A stretch of DNA of 64,000 bases from an uncultured Clostridia bacterium. Lineage in GTDB: Bacteria > Bacillota > Clostridia > Saccharofermentanales > Saccharofermentanaceae. The DNA is taken from contig CAMJPC010000008.1 of NCBI GenBank assembly GCA_946407705.1, positions 51,566 to 115,565 of the forward strand, in the 5' to 3' direction. The notes below the pieces were generated by a model. That model saw nothing but the letters and a program-made list of their open reading frames with translations. It was not told the origin of the DNA and ran no database searches. Of this stretch, positions 28,268 through 37,284 are shown piece after piece; the first letter of the stretch is position 1; the number at the start of each line of letters is the position of its first letter. The position numbers and the translations under genes are program-made.

Positions 28268-28948
28268 ATGTCATACAGATTATTGATCGTTGAAGATACG
28301 CCGGCACTGCTTCAGGCCATAAGTGTCTTTTTTCGCGAGAAAGGCGCCGGGATCTGGACAGTTGCGACATCGTCAAACGGAAATGAAGCTCTTGAACTGG
28401 TCAGGAGTGAAGAATTCGATCTTATGATCTTAGACATAATGCTTCCCGGTGCATCGGGTTTTGATATCTGCAGGGCAGCACGTCAAAAGGGAGACTGCCC
28501 GATCATATTCCTGACGGCATTGGGCGCCGAATCCGAGATAATGAAGGGGTATGAGACCGGGTGTGACGATTACGTGGTCAAGCCGTTTTCGATACGTCAT
28601 CTCTATGCCAAGAGCCTTGCCCTTCTTAAGCGCGCTAAGGGCGGGAAAACAGCGGAAACATTATCTTGCGGAGCCATTACGATAAACACTCAGACCATGA
28701 CCGTCACAGTCAATGGTAAAGAAGCCGACATCAGGTCAAAAGAGTATTTCCTGCTCCTGTATCTTCTTGAAAACAAGAATGCCACATTGTCCCGTGAACG
28801 CATTCTGGATAGGGTATGGGGAGAAAACTTTGATGTTAATGACAGGATCGTAGATAACGCCATAAGCAGATTAAGAACGGACCTGGGTGAGGCTTCCAAA
28901 CAGATAAAGACAGTGATCGGAAGAGGGTATAAGATCACGGAGGTTTAA
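28268..28948 (+). CDS. OmpR/PhoB family response regulator (system 2)
   Basis: 226 residues, a clear paralog of the regulator at 25883 along its whole length: LLIVEDTPALLQAISVFFRE, LMILDIMLPGASGFDICRAA, DYVVKPFSIRHLYAKSLALL and RSKEYFLLLYLLENKNATLS. ATG has GAGGAGG upstream. The recognition helix region (DRIVDNAISRLRTDLGEA) is close to that of system 1 (DRVVDTAIRRLRDNLGEA), so overlapping targets are possible. Confidence 0.93.
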   Translation: MSYRLLIVEDTPALLQAISVFFREKGAGIWTVATSSNGNEALELVRSEEFDLMILDIMLPGASGFDICRAARQKGDCPIIFLTALGAESEIMKGYETGCDDYVVKPFSIRHLYAKSLALLKRAKGGKTAETLSCGAITINTQTMTVTVNGKEADIRSKEYFLLLYLLENKNATLSRERILDRVWGENFDVNDRIVDNAISRLRTDLGEASKQIKTVIGRGYKITEV

Positions 28949-28949
28949 T

Positions 28950-30488
28950 ATGCTTAATAATCTGAAAAAGATTAAAAAACCCAGCTTTGTCATAACATAT
29001 TTCATTCATTCAGTAATAACCTTATCGGTTGTATGTATCATAGGTATATTGAGTTATCAGATGCTTAAGTCTTGGTATGAAGATGACATATTGTTTTATA
29101 AGACAAGATATGAGGACGAAATTCAAAATAGTATAAAAAATACGGTATTTAAAGATAAGGTAACCGGTAAGGATTGTTCAGAACTCAAAATTGCCGTAGT
29201 TGAACACTATTCATATACAAATGAACGATATAAAATTAAGTATGATGGACAGGAAATAGTAGATTCTTCTGAGACAGCTTATATTTTCTGTAATCTGAAT
29301 TCCAAATCTTATAATCTTTTGTTAGCCAACAATAAGTTTCTGGAGTGTTTTAAAACACCGGATGTACTTAAGTATCAGACGGAGCCGGGTTGGGGGGATG
29401 ATGGCTTATATCACGGATCATCCATATTGTTCAGATGCAGAGAGTTCTACGTTAATCTTAATAATATGACATTTATTCCCGCGGTGGTTGAGATTTTTAA
29501 CCCCAAAGCGGATTTCATGCCGACAGGTTTGATTGTCAAATTCGAACCGGACAATACTGATGGCTATACACTTATTAAGACGGAACCGGATAATAATGTG
29601 CTAGGTTATGTTAAAGGACATACCGGCAAAGAACTGGATGACTATAACTGTTCACTGGTTGATTACAGCGAAAATGGTGTGCGTGTTGATATAATAAGTA
29701 CGGGAACATATACTAGAGATTTTTTCGATAAATACAGTAGCATAATCATCCTGGTGAAATGCTCGCTTGTATTTTTGGCTTTTGCCGTTGCATTGATTCC
29801 TGCGTCGATCAGATACAATATCAATAAACGCAATTATGAGATCTATGAGTACCGACGCCAGACCACAAATGCTATGGCGCACGATCTTAAAACGCCGATA
29901 GCTTCAATAATCGCATGTTCAGAAATACTTGAAAACAATGTCGATGCTGAAAACCGTGAACTCTATTTGGCTAAAATTAGTGAAACGGCAGCCCAGATGA
30001 ATAACAGTGTCAATAACATCCTGCAGTTTTCGCGTTCTGAGAATTCATCGGTCCCATTATCAAAGAGTGAAGTGAAGGTTGAGGAGATCATTCACGGCAT
30101 AATAAGTGATAACGAACAAAAGATAAGCGAAAAGGCACTAAAGGTGGACTTTGATGAGAAGACTGCTCCGACGCTTAATACGGATAAGGAACTCTTCCGC
30201 CAGGCACTTGGAAATCTGATCAACAATGCTGTTCTTTATTCAAAAGAGAAAACCTCTGTTACTATCGAATGCAATGATGAGCATATTAAGATTACTAACG
30301 TTATGGCAGAACCTGTTGAAGACATTAATAGGATCAAAGAGCCCTTTATCAAGGGGAGTTCGTCTAGGGAAAACGGTGGAACCGGACTTGGCCTTGCCAT
30401 AGCTGAGAATGATCTGGCTATGCTGAAGTACACTCTGAATGTCAAAACGGAAAATGAACTGTTTGTATGCACGGTGGTCTTTAAGTAA
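28950..30488 (+). CDS. Sensor histidine kinase (system 2)
   Basis: 512 residues with the same layout as the kinase at 26567: membrane segments near 12-34 and 268-290, an extracytoplasmic domain (KYDGQEIVDSSETAYIFCNL), HisKA with NAMAHDLKTPIASIIACSEI, and ATPase with NLINNAVLYSKEK and GTGLGLAIAEN. The cytoplasmic half is more alike between the two kinases than the sensor half, as expected if the signals have diverged. It starts one base after the regulator stop region with GGAGG upstream. Confidence 0.92.
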   Translation: MLNNLKKIKKPSFVITYFIHSVITLSVVCIIGILSYQMLKSWYEDDILFYKTRYEDEIQNSIKNTVFKDKVTGKDCSELKIAVVEHYSYTNERYKIKYDGQEIVDSSETAYIFCNLNSKSYNLLLANNKFLECFKTPDVLKYQTEPGWGDDGLYHGSSILFRCREFYVNLNNMTFIPAVVEIFNPKADFMPTGLIVKFEPDNTDGYTLIKTEPDNNVLGYVKGHTGKELDDYNCSLVDYSENGVRVDIISTGTYTRDFFDKYSSIIILVKCSLVFLAFAVALIPASIRYNINKRNYEIYEYRRQTTNAMAHDLKTPIASIIACSEILENNVDAENRELYLAKISETAAQMNNSVNNILQFSRSENSSVPLSKSEVKVEEIIHGIISDNEQKISEKALKVDFDEKTAPTLNTDKELFRQALGNLINNAVLYSKEKTSVTIECNDEHIKITNVMAEPVEDINRIKEPFIKGSSSRENGGTGLGLAIAENDLAMLKYTLNVKTENELFVCTVVFK

Positions 30489-30524
30489 TCATAATGAAAA
30501 CAATTCTGACAACCGGAACTGACG

Positions 30525-30555
30525 AAGCGGGGTAAACCCCCGCTTTGTTGTTTTT
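30525..30555 (+). terminator. Terminator after two-component system 2
   Basis: AAGCGGGG (30525-30532) pairs with CCCCGCTT (30538-30545), followed by TTGTTGTTTTT. Confidence 0.82.
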
Positions 30556-30595
30556 GCACCGTCGTTTATAATTCTTACTGCGTGACGAAAAACTC

Positions 30596-30623
30596 TGTAA
30601 CGTTTCCCGGGTTCGTGCGTTAG
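30596..30623 (+). promoter_or_regulatory. Candidate ECF-type promoter
   Basis: TGTAAC (30596-30601) and CGTTAG (30618-30623) are separated by 16 bases, much like the sigma-X/sigma-W type promoters of Bacillus (TGTAAC or TGAAAC with CGAC or CGTA). It lies just before the ECF sigma gene and suggests autoregulation. Confidence 0.45.
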
Positions 30624-30644
30624 TAAGGTGAAAGGAGGAAAGAA

Positions 30645-31136
30645 ATGCTTTTCGAAGAGATCTATGAGAACTATTACAAAGACGTTTACCGTTTTTGCTT
30701 AAGTCTTACAAAAGCCGATGACTCTGCCGAAGATTTGGCGCAGGAGACGTTTGTTAAGGCTTTAGCTGCGATAGATTCTTTTGATGGTTCGAAAGACATA
30801 AGAGCATGGCTTTTCACCATCGCCAGGAACACCTTTTTGAGCGAATGCCGGAAAAGAAAATGGATCGCCGATGAGGAAGTGTCAGAGGAGATCCCTGCTG
30901 CAGAAGGAGATTTCATAGAAGTTATCTCTGACAAGGAAACGGCAGTTCTGATCCATAAATATCTCCACGGCATGAAAGAGCCATACAAGGAAGTGTTTCA
31001 CCTCAGGGTATTTGGAGAACTGGAATTCGAGCAGATAGGTGACATTTTCGGTAAGAGTGCAAGCTGGGCCCGCGTGACCTTTTACCGGGCGAAAAACGAG
31101 ATCAGAAAGTATATGACTGAGAATGGAGAGATATAA
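30645..31136 (+). CDS. ECF RNA polymerase sigma factor
   Basis: 163 residues. Region 2 has YKDVYRFCLSLTKADDSAED followed by LAQETFVKAL; region 4 has LRVFGELEFEQIGDIFGKSA and SWARVTFYRAK. It directs RNA polymerase to stress or envelope promoters. AAAGGAGGAAAG precedes the ATG. The next gene encodes its likely anti-sigma factor with 1 base between stop and start. Confidence 0.93.
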   Translation: MLFEEIYENYYKDVYRFCLSLTKADDSAEDLAQETFVKALAAIDSFDGSKDIRAWLFTIARNTFLSECRKRKWIADEEVSEEIPAAEGDFIEVISDKETAVLIHKYLHGMKEPYKEVFHLRVFGELEFEQIGDIFGKSASWARVTFYRAKNEIRKYMTENGEI

Positions 31137-31137
31137 C

Positions 31138-31782
31138 ATGAAAATTAAATGTGATGTGATAAATGATCTTCTGCCTTTATATGTTGACGACGTTCTTTCG
31201 GATGCGTCCAGGGAGCTTGTGGATGAGCATATCCAAGAGTGCGAAAGCTGCAGAAAGACTTTGGAGAACATGACAGGAAAGGTAAGCATTCCTGTAAGCC
31301 CCGAGCTTAGAAAAGAGGATACAAAACCCATAAAGGGACTTAAAAAGATAGTGACAAAATGGAAGTGGCTGACTGCAGTGATCACGGTTCTTGCAGCGCT
31401 GGCAATACTGTTTCTGGGATTTCAGTATATCAATGCCAAACAAATCGATATTCCTTACGACGGAAGCAACTTCACTTTTGAACTGCGCGGAAACAGTTAT
31501 TATCTCGTTTACCATGGACAGGGGGCATTTCTGATCACTTCCGGTTCAGAACCCGGCAGCGGTGAATGGGATATTGAGTTCAGGCAGACGTTGTTTGATA
31601 AATACATATGGCCTTTATATCATGACAAAGAATGTGCCCGTCACTTCTGTGAAAAGGATACGATCACCAAGCTAACCACCCGTGACGGAAAAGTGATCTG
31701 GGAAGCAAACGAAGAAGAGCTGAAGGCATACAAAGAATGGGTTGCTTCGCATCCGGATGACTGGCGCAACAGAGATTATTGA
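31138..31782 (+). CDS. Zinc-finger (zf-HC2) anti-sigma factor
   Basis: 214 residues from ATG 31138 (GGAGAG upstream). The N-terminal anti-sigma zinc domain has the H-x3-C-x2-C motif in DEHIQECESCRK. One membrane segment (about 78-98) follows, then an extracytoplasmic domain of about 115 residues with YDGSNFTFELRGNSYYLVY. The membrane layout suggests it holds the sigma factor until an outside signal is sensed. No further family for the outer domain is recognised. Confidence 0.9.
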   Translation: MKIKCDVINDLLPLYVDDVLSDASRELVDEHIQECESCRKTLENMTGKVSIPVSPELRKEDTKPIKGLKKIVTKWKWLTAVITVLAALAILFLGFQYINAKQIDIPYDGSNFTFELRGNSYYLVYHGQGAFLITSGSEPGSGEWDIEFRQTLFDKYIWPLYHDKECARHFCEKDTITKLTTRDGKVIWEANEEELKAYKEWVASHPDDWRNRDY

Positions 31783-31813
31783 GTGTTTCAGGGAAACGCA
31801 TAAACAAAACGGG

Positions 31814-31845
31814 TCAGGGCTGTCTGAAATGCAGCCCTGATTTTT
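31814..31845 (+). terminator. Terminator after the sigma/anti-sigma operon
   Basis: TCAGGGCTG (31814-31822) pairs with CAGCCCTGA (31832-31840), loop of 9, followed by TTTTT. Confidence 0.85.
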
Positions 31846-31931
31846 ATGCTTGATCATAGTCGGTTAAACGGGAAGTTTTGCAAACAGATATTGTCGTTCA
31901 GCCTGTTACAGGAACATATTGTCGTCTGTGT

Positions 31932-31995
31932 TAATGAAAAATAGTGAAAAAATAGTGAAGTTTTAGTGGAAGAAACAGCAGTTTTCCATTACAAT
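31932..31995 (+). promoter_or_regulatory. Phased TAGTG repeats and -10 box before the Fic gene
   Basis: TAGTG occurs at 31942, 31953 and 31964, exactly 11 bases apart, with a further TAATG at 31932. The last copy runs into GGAAGAAACAGC, and a -10-like TACAAT lies at 31990-31995. The same arrangement occurs before the gene at 61804. It looks like a tandem site for an OmpR/PhoB-type regulator replacing a -35 box. Confidence 0.55.
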
Positions 31996-32013
31996 AACAA
32001 TGAGGAAAAACAG

Positions 32014-33120
32014 ATGATCAAATGCATTCTCAATAACGAAATACTTAAATATATTACAGAGATCGAAAAGAACAGATACCGTGTTGCATCTGTGAAGATC
32101 TCGCGCTCTGTGGCAAATAAGCTCCGTAAGAACTCTAAAAAGAAGAGCTCTTATGCTTCAAACAAAATCGAAGGGAATCCGCTTTCCGAAAAACAGGTCG
32201 ATGAAGTTATCGAGATGGATGAGCACAAGCATTTCCTTAAGCCTGAACAGGAAGTAAGGAATTATTTCCTTGCATTGAATTACCTGGAAGAAAAAGCGAA
32301 AGCAAAAGAGGAATTTTCAAAAAAACTGATCCTGGATGTTCAAAAACTGGTTGAAAAAGGCGCTTCAAAAGAAAAGATCGGTCTCAGAGGAGCCATGCCG
32401 CCGGGAGTCTTGTTTGCAGTATATGATTCACAGACCGGAAAACCGGACTATATTCCACCCGAATATAGTGAAATTCCGGATCTTTTGGATGAATTGGTCG
32501 AATATGTAAATACTACTGATGATCATCCTTTGATCGTAGCTGCAATCGTACATTATCAGTTGGTTACCATACATCCGTTTGAGGACGGCAACGGCAGAAC
32601 CGCCAGGCTTTTGTCAGGATACATCTTGGATATAAACGGATACGGATTTAATGGTATCGGTTCTTTGGAAGAATACTTTGCATACGATATCAACGAATAC
32701 TACAACTCGATCCAGATGGATTTGCCGGCACTTTACTATTCAGGCAGATGCAATCCGCCTCGCCCGGAGAGATGGTTCAGTTATTTCCTCAGAATGGTTA
32801 TGCTTTATTCAAATAAGGTTTGCGAACTGTCAGAGAACTCAAATGGAGAGGAAGTCACAGGCAGCATGTCTTACCTGAAAGGCAAGGAAAAAGAACTGTT
32901 GTTGTTTCTGATAAAGAATTATAAGCAAGAATTTACGCCGATCGAGGTGAGCAAAAAAATAGGGGTTACAAATAGAACAGTGATCAACAGATTGTCTGTT
33001 CTGGTTAAGAACGGGTTTGTTGAACCGATGTTAGTCAATCAGCGTATCAGGGCTTATACCTTAAGCGAGTTTACCAGGACAAATGAGAAAGCAATTATAA
33101 AACGCCTCAAAGCCGCATGA
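32014..33120 (+). CDS. Fic family protein with C-terminal winged helix
   Basis: 368 residues from ATG 32014 (GAGGAAAAA upstream; the GTG at 31966 overlaps the control repeats). The N-terminal helix carries the self-inhibition motif SNKIEG, the catalytic Fic motif is HPFEDGNGRTARLL (about 192-205), and the C-terminal region (about 305-350) is a winged helix (IEVSKKIGVTNRTVINRLSV). Fic proteins usually transfer AMP to a target protein. With a DNA-binding tail it may also control its own gene. The target is unknown. Confidence 0.92.
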   Translation: MIKCILNNEILKYITEIEKNRYRVASVKISRSVANKLRKNSKKKSSYASNKIEGNPLSEKQVDEVIEMDEHKHFLKPEQEVRNYFLALNYLEEKAKAKEEFSKKLILDVQKLVEKGASKEKIGLRGAMPPGVLFAVYDSQTGKPDYIPPEYSEIPDLLDELVEYVNTTDDHPLIVAAIVHYQLVTIHPFEDGNGRTARLLSGYILDINGYGFNGIGSLEEYFAYDINEYYNSIQMDLPALYYSGRCNPPRPERWFSYFLRMVMLYSNKVCELSENSNGEEVTGSMSYLKGKEKELLLFLIKNYKQEFTPIEVSKKIGVTNRTVINRLSVLVKNGFVEPMLVNQRIRAYTLSEFTRTNEKAIIKRLKAA

Positions 33121-33231
33121 TCGCTATGTTTCCATAATGGTACGTGGCAAAATGCAATGTGGAACTTTATAATCGCGGCAGACAATGGAATACTGAAACC
33201 AACAACGAAGCTGTTGAAAGGAAGTGATTGT

Positions 33232-34161
33232 GTGGATTTCGGTGAGAAGATAAAAACACTTCGTGAAGAGAAAGGTATGACTCAGCAAAAATTGGCTGAT
33301 CAACTGTATGTTACAAGGGCGACGGTATCAAGATGGGAAAGCGGTTCAAGATATCCGGATATTCTTACCACAAAGAGTCTGGCTGATATTTTCGGAACGA
33401 GCATAGATGAATTAGTTTCGGGAGAGAGCAGGGCAATTGATGAAAGGCAGGCTTTGCTCCTTAAGGGCAGACATGACAGAGTGATAAGCATGCTCTATCC
33501 GATGGTGTTGTTTTCCGGGATCCTTCCGATTATTATTTGTTTGCTTGGTTATGGAGATATGTTTATCGAAGCAATTCTTAATGCTCTCGGGCTGATAGAA
33601 ATGACTTGGCCATTTGATAATACTCTTTGCTGTCTTACCATGGCTGTTAATTTATTCTATATGATTTTAATATCGGTTCTCGTTATAGCAGGACTTGTCA
33701 CGCTGCTTCGGAAGGGGGTTAATATAGGAAATATTGCTGTTATCGGCATATTCAATTATATACATATCATCATAAAATCTATGTATATTGTATTTGCTCC
33801 GTTCGAAGTGGAATCCGGCGCTTCCGGTTTGAAAGGAGTAGTTATGTATATTCTTACCGGTTTGGTTGTGATTGCTTGTTTATACGGAGCATATATTACT
33901 TATCTTTCATATTTTAAAGGCAGGCGTTACGAACCCGGATTATTTCTTTTACTCGGTGTTTTTGTTGTCATATCACTACTTGTCTGTTTTTCTCTGTTTA
34001 AAGGTACACATAGTTATTGTTATTTGGAGACGGTTATTATGGATATCGGATGTGTGGTAACAGCAATTGGCCTGTTGATTACATCGGCATATCTGTTTAA
34101 CATTCGAAAACCGTCAGAAAAAGAAGAAATTGCAGCTCAAGTGTGCACTCAAAGCCTGTAA
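33232..34161 (+). CDS. HTH (Xre) protein with membrane domain
   Basis: 309 residues from GTG 33232, preceded by GAAAGGAAG. The N-terminal HTH is typical: KIKTLREEKGMTQQKLADQL and YVTRATVSRWESGSRYPD. After residue 95 come about six membrane segments. Membrane-tethered Xre regulators of this kind are common in Clostridia next to transporters. The ORF could start upstream at 33157, but no ribosome binding site supports that. Confidence 0.82.
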   Translation: MDFGEKIKTLREEKGMTQQKLADQLYVTRATVSRWESGSRYPDILTTKSLADIFGTSIDELVSGESRAIDERQALLLKGRHDRVISMLYPMVLFSGILPIIICLLGYGDMFIEAILNALGLIEMTWPFDNTLCCLTMAVNLFYMILISVLVIAGLVTLLRKGVNIGNIAVIGIFNYIHIIIKSMYIVFAPFEVESGASGLKGVVMYILTGLVVIACLYGAYITYLSYFKGRRYEPGLFLLLGVFVVISLLVCFSLFKGTHSYCYLETVIMDIGCVVTAIGLLITSAYLFNIRKPSEKEEIAAQVCTQSL

Positions 34162-34224
34162 CGATCATTTTTTAGACATTAAATCAGAACACTGATAATA
34201 CATCACCATGATTCTGCGTGTGGA

Positions 34225-34253
34225 CATGCGAAATGTTACTTCCGTTTCGCATG
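34225..34253. repeat. 9-bp inverted repeat before the 34305 gene
   Basis: CATGCGAAA (34225-34233) and TTTCGCATG (34245-34253) are perfect arms around an 11-base loop. No T run follows, so it is more likely an operator or leader hairpin than a terminator. Confidence 0.5.
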
Positions 34254-34304
34254 GAAAAATGAACAGGTGTTGGATTTATCATGGCAATTTTCAGGAGATA
34301 AAAG

Positions 34305-34853
34305 ATGATACATAAAATTCGGAAGATCAACAGAGGGATAGTTCTGTTATTTATTTTGGTGATTATTGCAGTCGTTGTATGCATAGTCAATACATCACGT
34401 TACAGCTCGCGCAAGCAGGCTGCAGAGGATAAGGCAACGGCATTTGTTGCAGAACTGACTGCCCTTTATGAATGGCCGTCGGATATGCCGGATGTCGATG
34501 CGGATATGTTTGACCGTAAAGAGAAACTATACAGTTCATATCTCGATGCCGGAATTAATAAAGTTAAGCCGCACATTTTTGACAGCCCGCTGCTCAGGGA
34601 AGAACTGAAAGATGACGCAGGGTTCTGGTTCAAGAATTATCTCTTCGATAAGGTCAAGCCCAAACAGGTAACATTTGCCCCTAAGGTCACTAGGGTCAAA
34701 CTGAGAAAGGAACGGGCGACAGTTCAGGCACTTGTATCTGCAAAGATCGTGACGTCGGAAGGGAAGATAAAGAACAGAAGCTTTCAATGCGAGATATCAC
34801 TTGAATACTACAAAGGAGATTGGGTCGTTGTCAGATTTTTAAGATTGGAATGA
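34305..34853 (+). CDS. Membrane-anchored protein, unknown function
   Basis: 182 residues: one N-terminal membrane anchor (about 11-30, rich in Ile and Val) and an outer domain of about 150 residues ending in a beta-rich part (KVTRVKLRKERATVQALVSA then FQCEISLEYYKGDWVVVRFL). The C-terminal part has an NTF2/Mce-associated-like look, but this is weak. It sits 16 bases before an ABC transporter ATPase and is probably its accessory protein. Confidence 0.65.
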   Translation: MIHKIRKINRGIVLLFILVIIAVVVCIVNTSRYSSRKQAAEDKATAFVAELTALYEWPSDMPDVDADMFDRKEKLYSSYLDAGINKVKPHIFDSPLLREELKDDAGFWFKNYLFDKVKPKQVTFAPKVTRVKLRKERATVQALVSAKIVTSEGKIKNRSFQCEISLEYYKGDWVVVRFLRLE

Positions 34854-34869
34854 AGACGGAGGGATAAAT

Positions 34870-35610
34870 ATGACTGGAGAAAAAAAGATTGCATTACGCG
34901 TAAAGGATATAACCAAGACATACGGCAAAAAGAAGGCAGCGGATCATGTGTCATTCGATATTTATTCGGGCGAGATTTTCGGCTTTCTAGGACCGAACGG
35001 CGCGGGAAAGACAACGGTGATCAAGAGTATTCTGGGCTTTGTTTTTCCTGACGGTGGAGAGGTATATATCAACGGATACAGCACAAAGACCCATTACGAG
35101 GAGGCTATGGCTTCTGTTGGAGGTATCGTTGAGAATCCCGAGATGTATATGAGTCTTTCGGCACGTCAGAATATCAAGATGTATGCCGAGCTTCATGGAG
35201 ATATTCCGAAGGAGCGTATTGATCAGGTCATTACGGAAATGGGACTTTCGGGGAGAGCGGATGAGCCTGTAAAAAAGTACTCTTTGGGAATGAAGCAGCG
35301 CATAGGTCTGGCGCAGGCGATGGTCCATAAGCCGAGACTTTTGATACTTGACGAGCCGACGAACGGACTTGACCCGACAGGAATACACAGATTAAGAGAT
35401 GTCCTTAAGAAATACGCACATGAGGAAGATGCTGCGGTTATGGTTTCAAGCCACATCCTGTCAGAGATGCAGCTTCTTTGCGACCGTGTCGGGATAATCA
35501 ATAACGGCAGATTGATAAGCATTTACTCGATGGATGAAGTATGCAAAACACAATCTTCATTGGAGGATATTTTTTTGCAGGTGACGGGAGGAGGGATCGA
35601 CATTGAATAA
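34870..35610 (+). CDS. ABC transporter ATP-binding protein
   Basis: 246 residues with Walker A GPNGAGKTTVIKS, signature SLGMKQRIGLAQAM, Walker B LLILDEPTNGLDP and the His switch VSSHILSEMQ. This is the drug/lantibiotic-export type (BcrA-like). GGAGGGAT precedes the ATG. The permease gene overlaps its 3' end by 8 bases, so they form one exporter with the upstream anchored protein as a possible partner. Confidence 0.95.
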   Translation: MTGEKKIALRVKDITKTYGKKKAADHVSFDIYSGEIFGFLGPNGAGKTTVIKSILGFVFPDGGEVYINGYSTKTHYEEAMASVGGIVENPEMYMSLSARQNIKMYAELHGDIPKERIDQVITEMGLSGRADEPVKKYSLGMKQRIGLAQAMVHKPRLLILDEPTNGLDPTGIHRLRDVLKKYAHEEDAAVMVSSHILSEMQLLCDRVGIINNGRLISIYSMDEVCKTQSSLEDIFLQVTGGGIDIE

Positions 35611-37168
35611 TATATTAGTACTTTACAAGAATGAGATGATCAAGATATCAAGGCGGCCGGCAGTATTCTTAACGGCGGCCGTAACGATGTGTATATCATT
35701 GGTATTTCCTTTTCTGATAAGAATCATGTATAACTACGATGCTCCTTCGAACGGTAACATAAACGGACGTGATTATTATGAGAGCCAGCTTAAAGACATT
35801 AAAATAGAACTTGACGGCTCAGGACTTACCATAACAAATAAAGCAGCGACGATTGAAGACGGCAGCGATCAAATAACTGTTCAGATGACATATTATACCG
35901 GAGATGATGTACCGAGGATGCTTAGTACTAAGCGCTGTTTGGAAGATATCCTGAAGGATTATGATTTCGAGCGTTATCCGATTGAAAAAACGTGGCTTTC
36001 CTATAACTCCTGGTACATGTACCGTTTGGCGGAAGAAAAACTGATAAACCTGGAAATGATGCCTTTTGAAGAAAGGGACGCTGCGTGGCTTAAAGAATAC
36101 AATGCGATATCTTTTTCACGCGGAGAATTCCGAAAAGCTTTGATGAAACATAATTACCTTTCTTATGGTAACGGCATTGAAAACTATGAATTATCCGGCG
36201 AAATGGATAGTGATGACAAAGTCTCGATGAGAGTACGGAAGCTCGCCGAATTTGATCCCGAAGGAGAGTTAGGGCGTGAAGAAGCAGAATATCTTATGGG
36301 TTATGTCAGCGCGATGCTGTATGACCAAAAACTGCTCGATTCCGGACTTGATGAGCCGGGAAAAGCGCCGCGTATCTTATCCGAGGAACGAAAAGAGATC
36401 CTGAGAAACAGCATAAAGATACTCGAGTATAAATTTGAGAACCGCAATACTTATGATAACCGCAGTTCTGATGCCATCGAGGCGAATAACACGACCGGCC
36501 AAATCGCGCGGTACGGTCTTGTTATCTTGGCAGTCTTGATAGCCGGAAGCAGTATATCCCAGGAAATGGCCACAGGTTCGATAAAATCACTGATAATTGC
36601 CCCTGTAAAACGCTGGAAGATCCATGCTGCCAAATTGTTTTCAATAATCACATGGATGTTTGCCGCATCTGTTGCGATCACCGTCTTTTCCGTTTTGGGT
36701 ACAGGTATGGCATTCGGATTCGGCAAACTCCCTCCGTATCTTTATGTCGCAGGCGGAAAGGTCATGGCGATGCAGTTCCCGATAGCTAAGATCCTGATCG
36801 ATATGGTTCAAAATATACCGGTCTTCTTCTATGCACTTGCAGCATTTATGATTTCCGGTTTCACGAAGAATACCGGTGTGTCGGTCGGAGTATCCGCAGG
36901 AATGATCCTGTTCCATGAAGTGCCGTCAATACTTGAATCATCGGATATCCTTTCAATGATACTAGACTTTACACCTGCATCAAATATGGATCTTACACGG
37001 AAGTTATTCCCGTATATCAGTTTAATGGTATCAGATGCTGATTTTGATCTGTTCAAAGGTTCAACGTTCGATAATCCGTTGTGGTTCTCCATGCTGTATA
37101 TATTATTGCTTACCGGCACACTCCTGCTCATCTCTTTCGATGAGTTCACGAAAAAAGACATTCTGTAA
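35603..37168 (+). CDS. ABC-2 type transporter permease
   Basis: 521 residues starting with TTG 35603 after GGGAGGAGGG. The first membrane segment (about 19-38) is followed by an outer loop of about 250 residues, then five or six membrane segments in the C-terminal half (from about 303: YGLVILAVLIAGSSISQEMA). The large outer loop after helix 1 is a BceB/ABC-2 feature. It pairs with the ATPase at 34870. The substrate is unknown; a peptide or toxic small molecule is a guess. Confidence 0.88.
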   Translation: MNNILVLYKNEMIKISRRPAVFLTAAVTMCISLVFPFLIRIMYNYDAPSNGNINGRDYYESQLKDIKIELDGSGLTITNKAATIEDGSDQITVQMTYYTGDDVPRMLSTKRCLEDILKDYDFERYPIEKTWLSYNSWYMYRLAEEKLINLEMMPFEERDAAWLKEYNAISFSRGEFRKALMKHNYLSYGNGIENYELSGEMDSDDKVSMRVRKLAEFDPEGELGREEAEYLMGYVSAMLYDQKLLDSGLDEPGKAPRILSEERKEILRNSIKILEYKFENRNTYDNRSSDAIEANNTTGQIARYGLVILAVLIAGSSISQEMATGSIKSLIIAPVKRWKIHAAKLFSIITWMFAASVAITVFSVLGTGMAFGFGKLPPYLYVAGGKVMAMQFPIAKILIDMVQNIPVFFYALAAFMISGFTKNTGVSVGVSAGMILFHEVPSILESSDILSMILDFTPASNMDLTRKLFPYISLMVSDADFDLFKGSTFDNPLWFSMLYILLLTGTLLLISFDEFTKKDIL

Positions 37169-37212
37169 TGCACATGAAATAAGCCTGCTTATATTTGCCT
37201 CAATTTCACGGG

Positions 37213-37262
37213 TTGACGTGTGTCTACCTTGGTGATATATTCACGGTATACATATGTATACC
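37213..37262 (+). promoter_or_regulatory. Promoter and BlaI-type operator
   Basis: TTGACG (37213-37218) and TATATT (37236-37241) are 17 bases apart. Right after comes a perfect 18-bp palindrome, GGTATACATATGTATACC (37245-37262), with the TACA/TGTA core typical of BlaI/MecI operators. It would block the start of the repressor/peptidase operon and be released on cleavage. Confidence 0.72.
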
Positions 37263-37284
37263 TCTTAAAAAGGAGCTAAGACCG

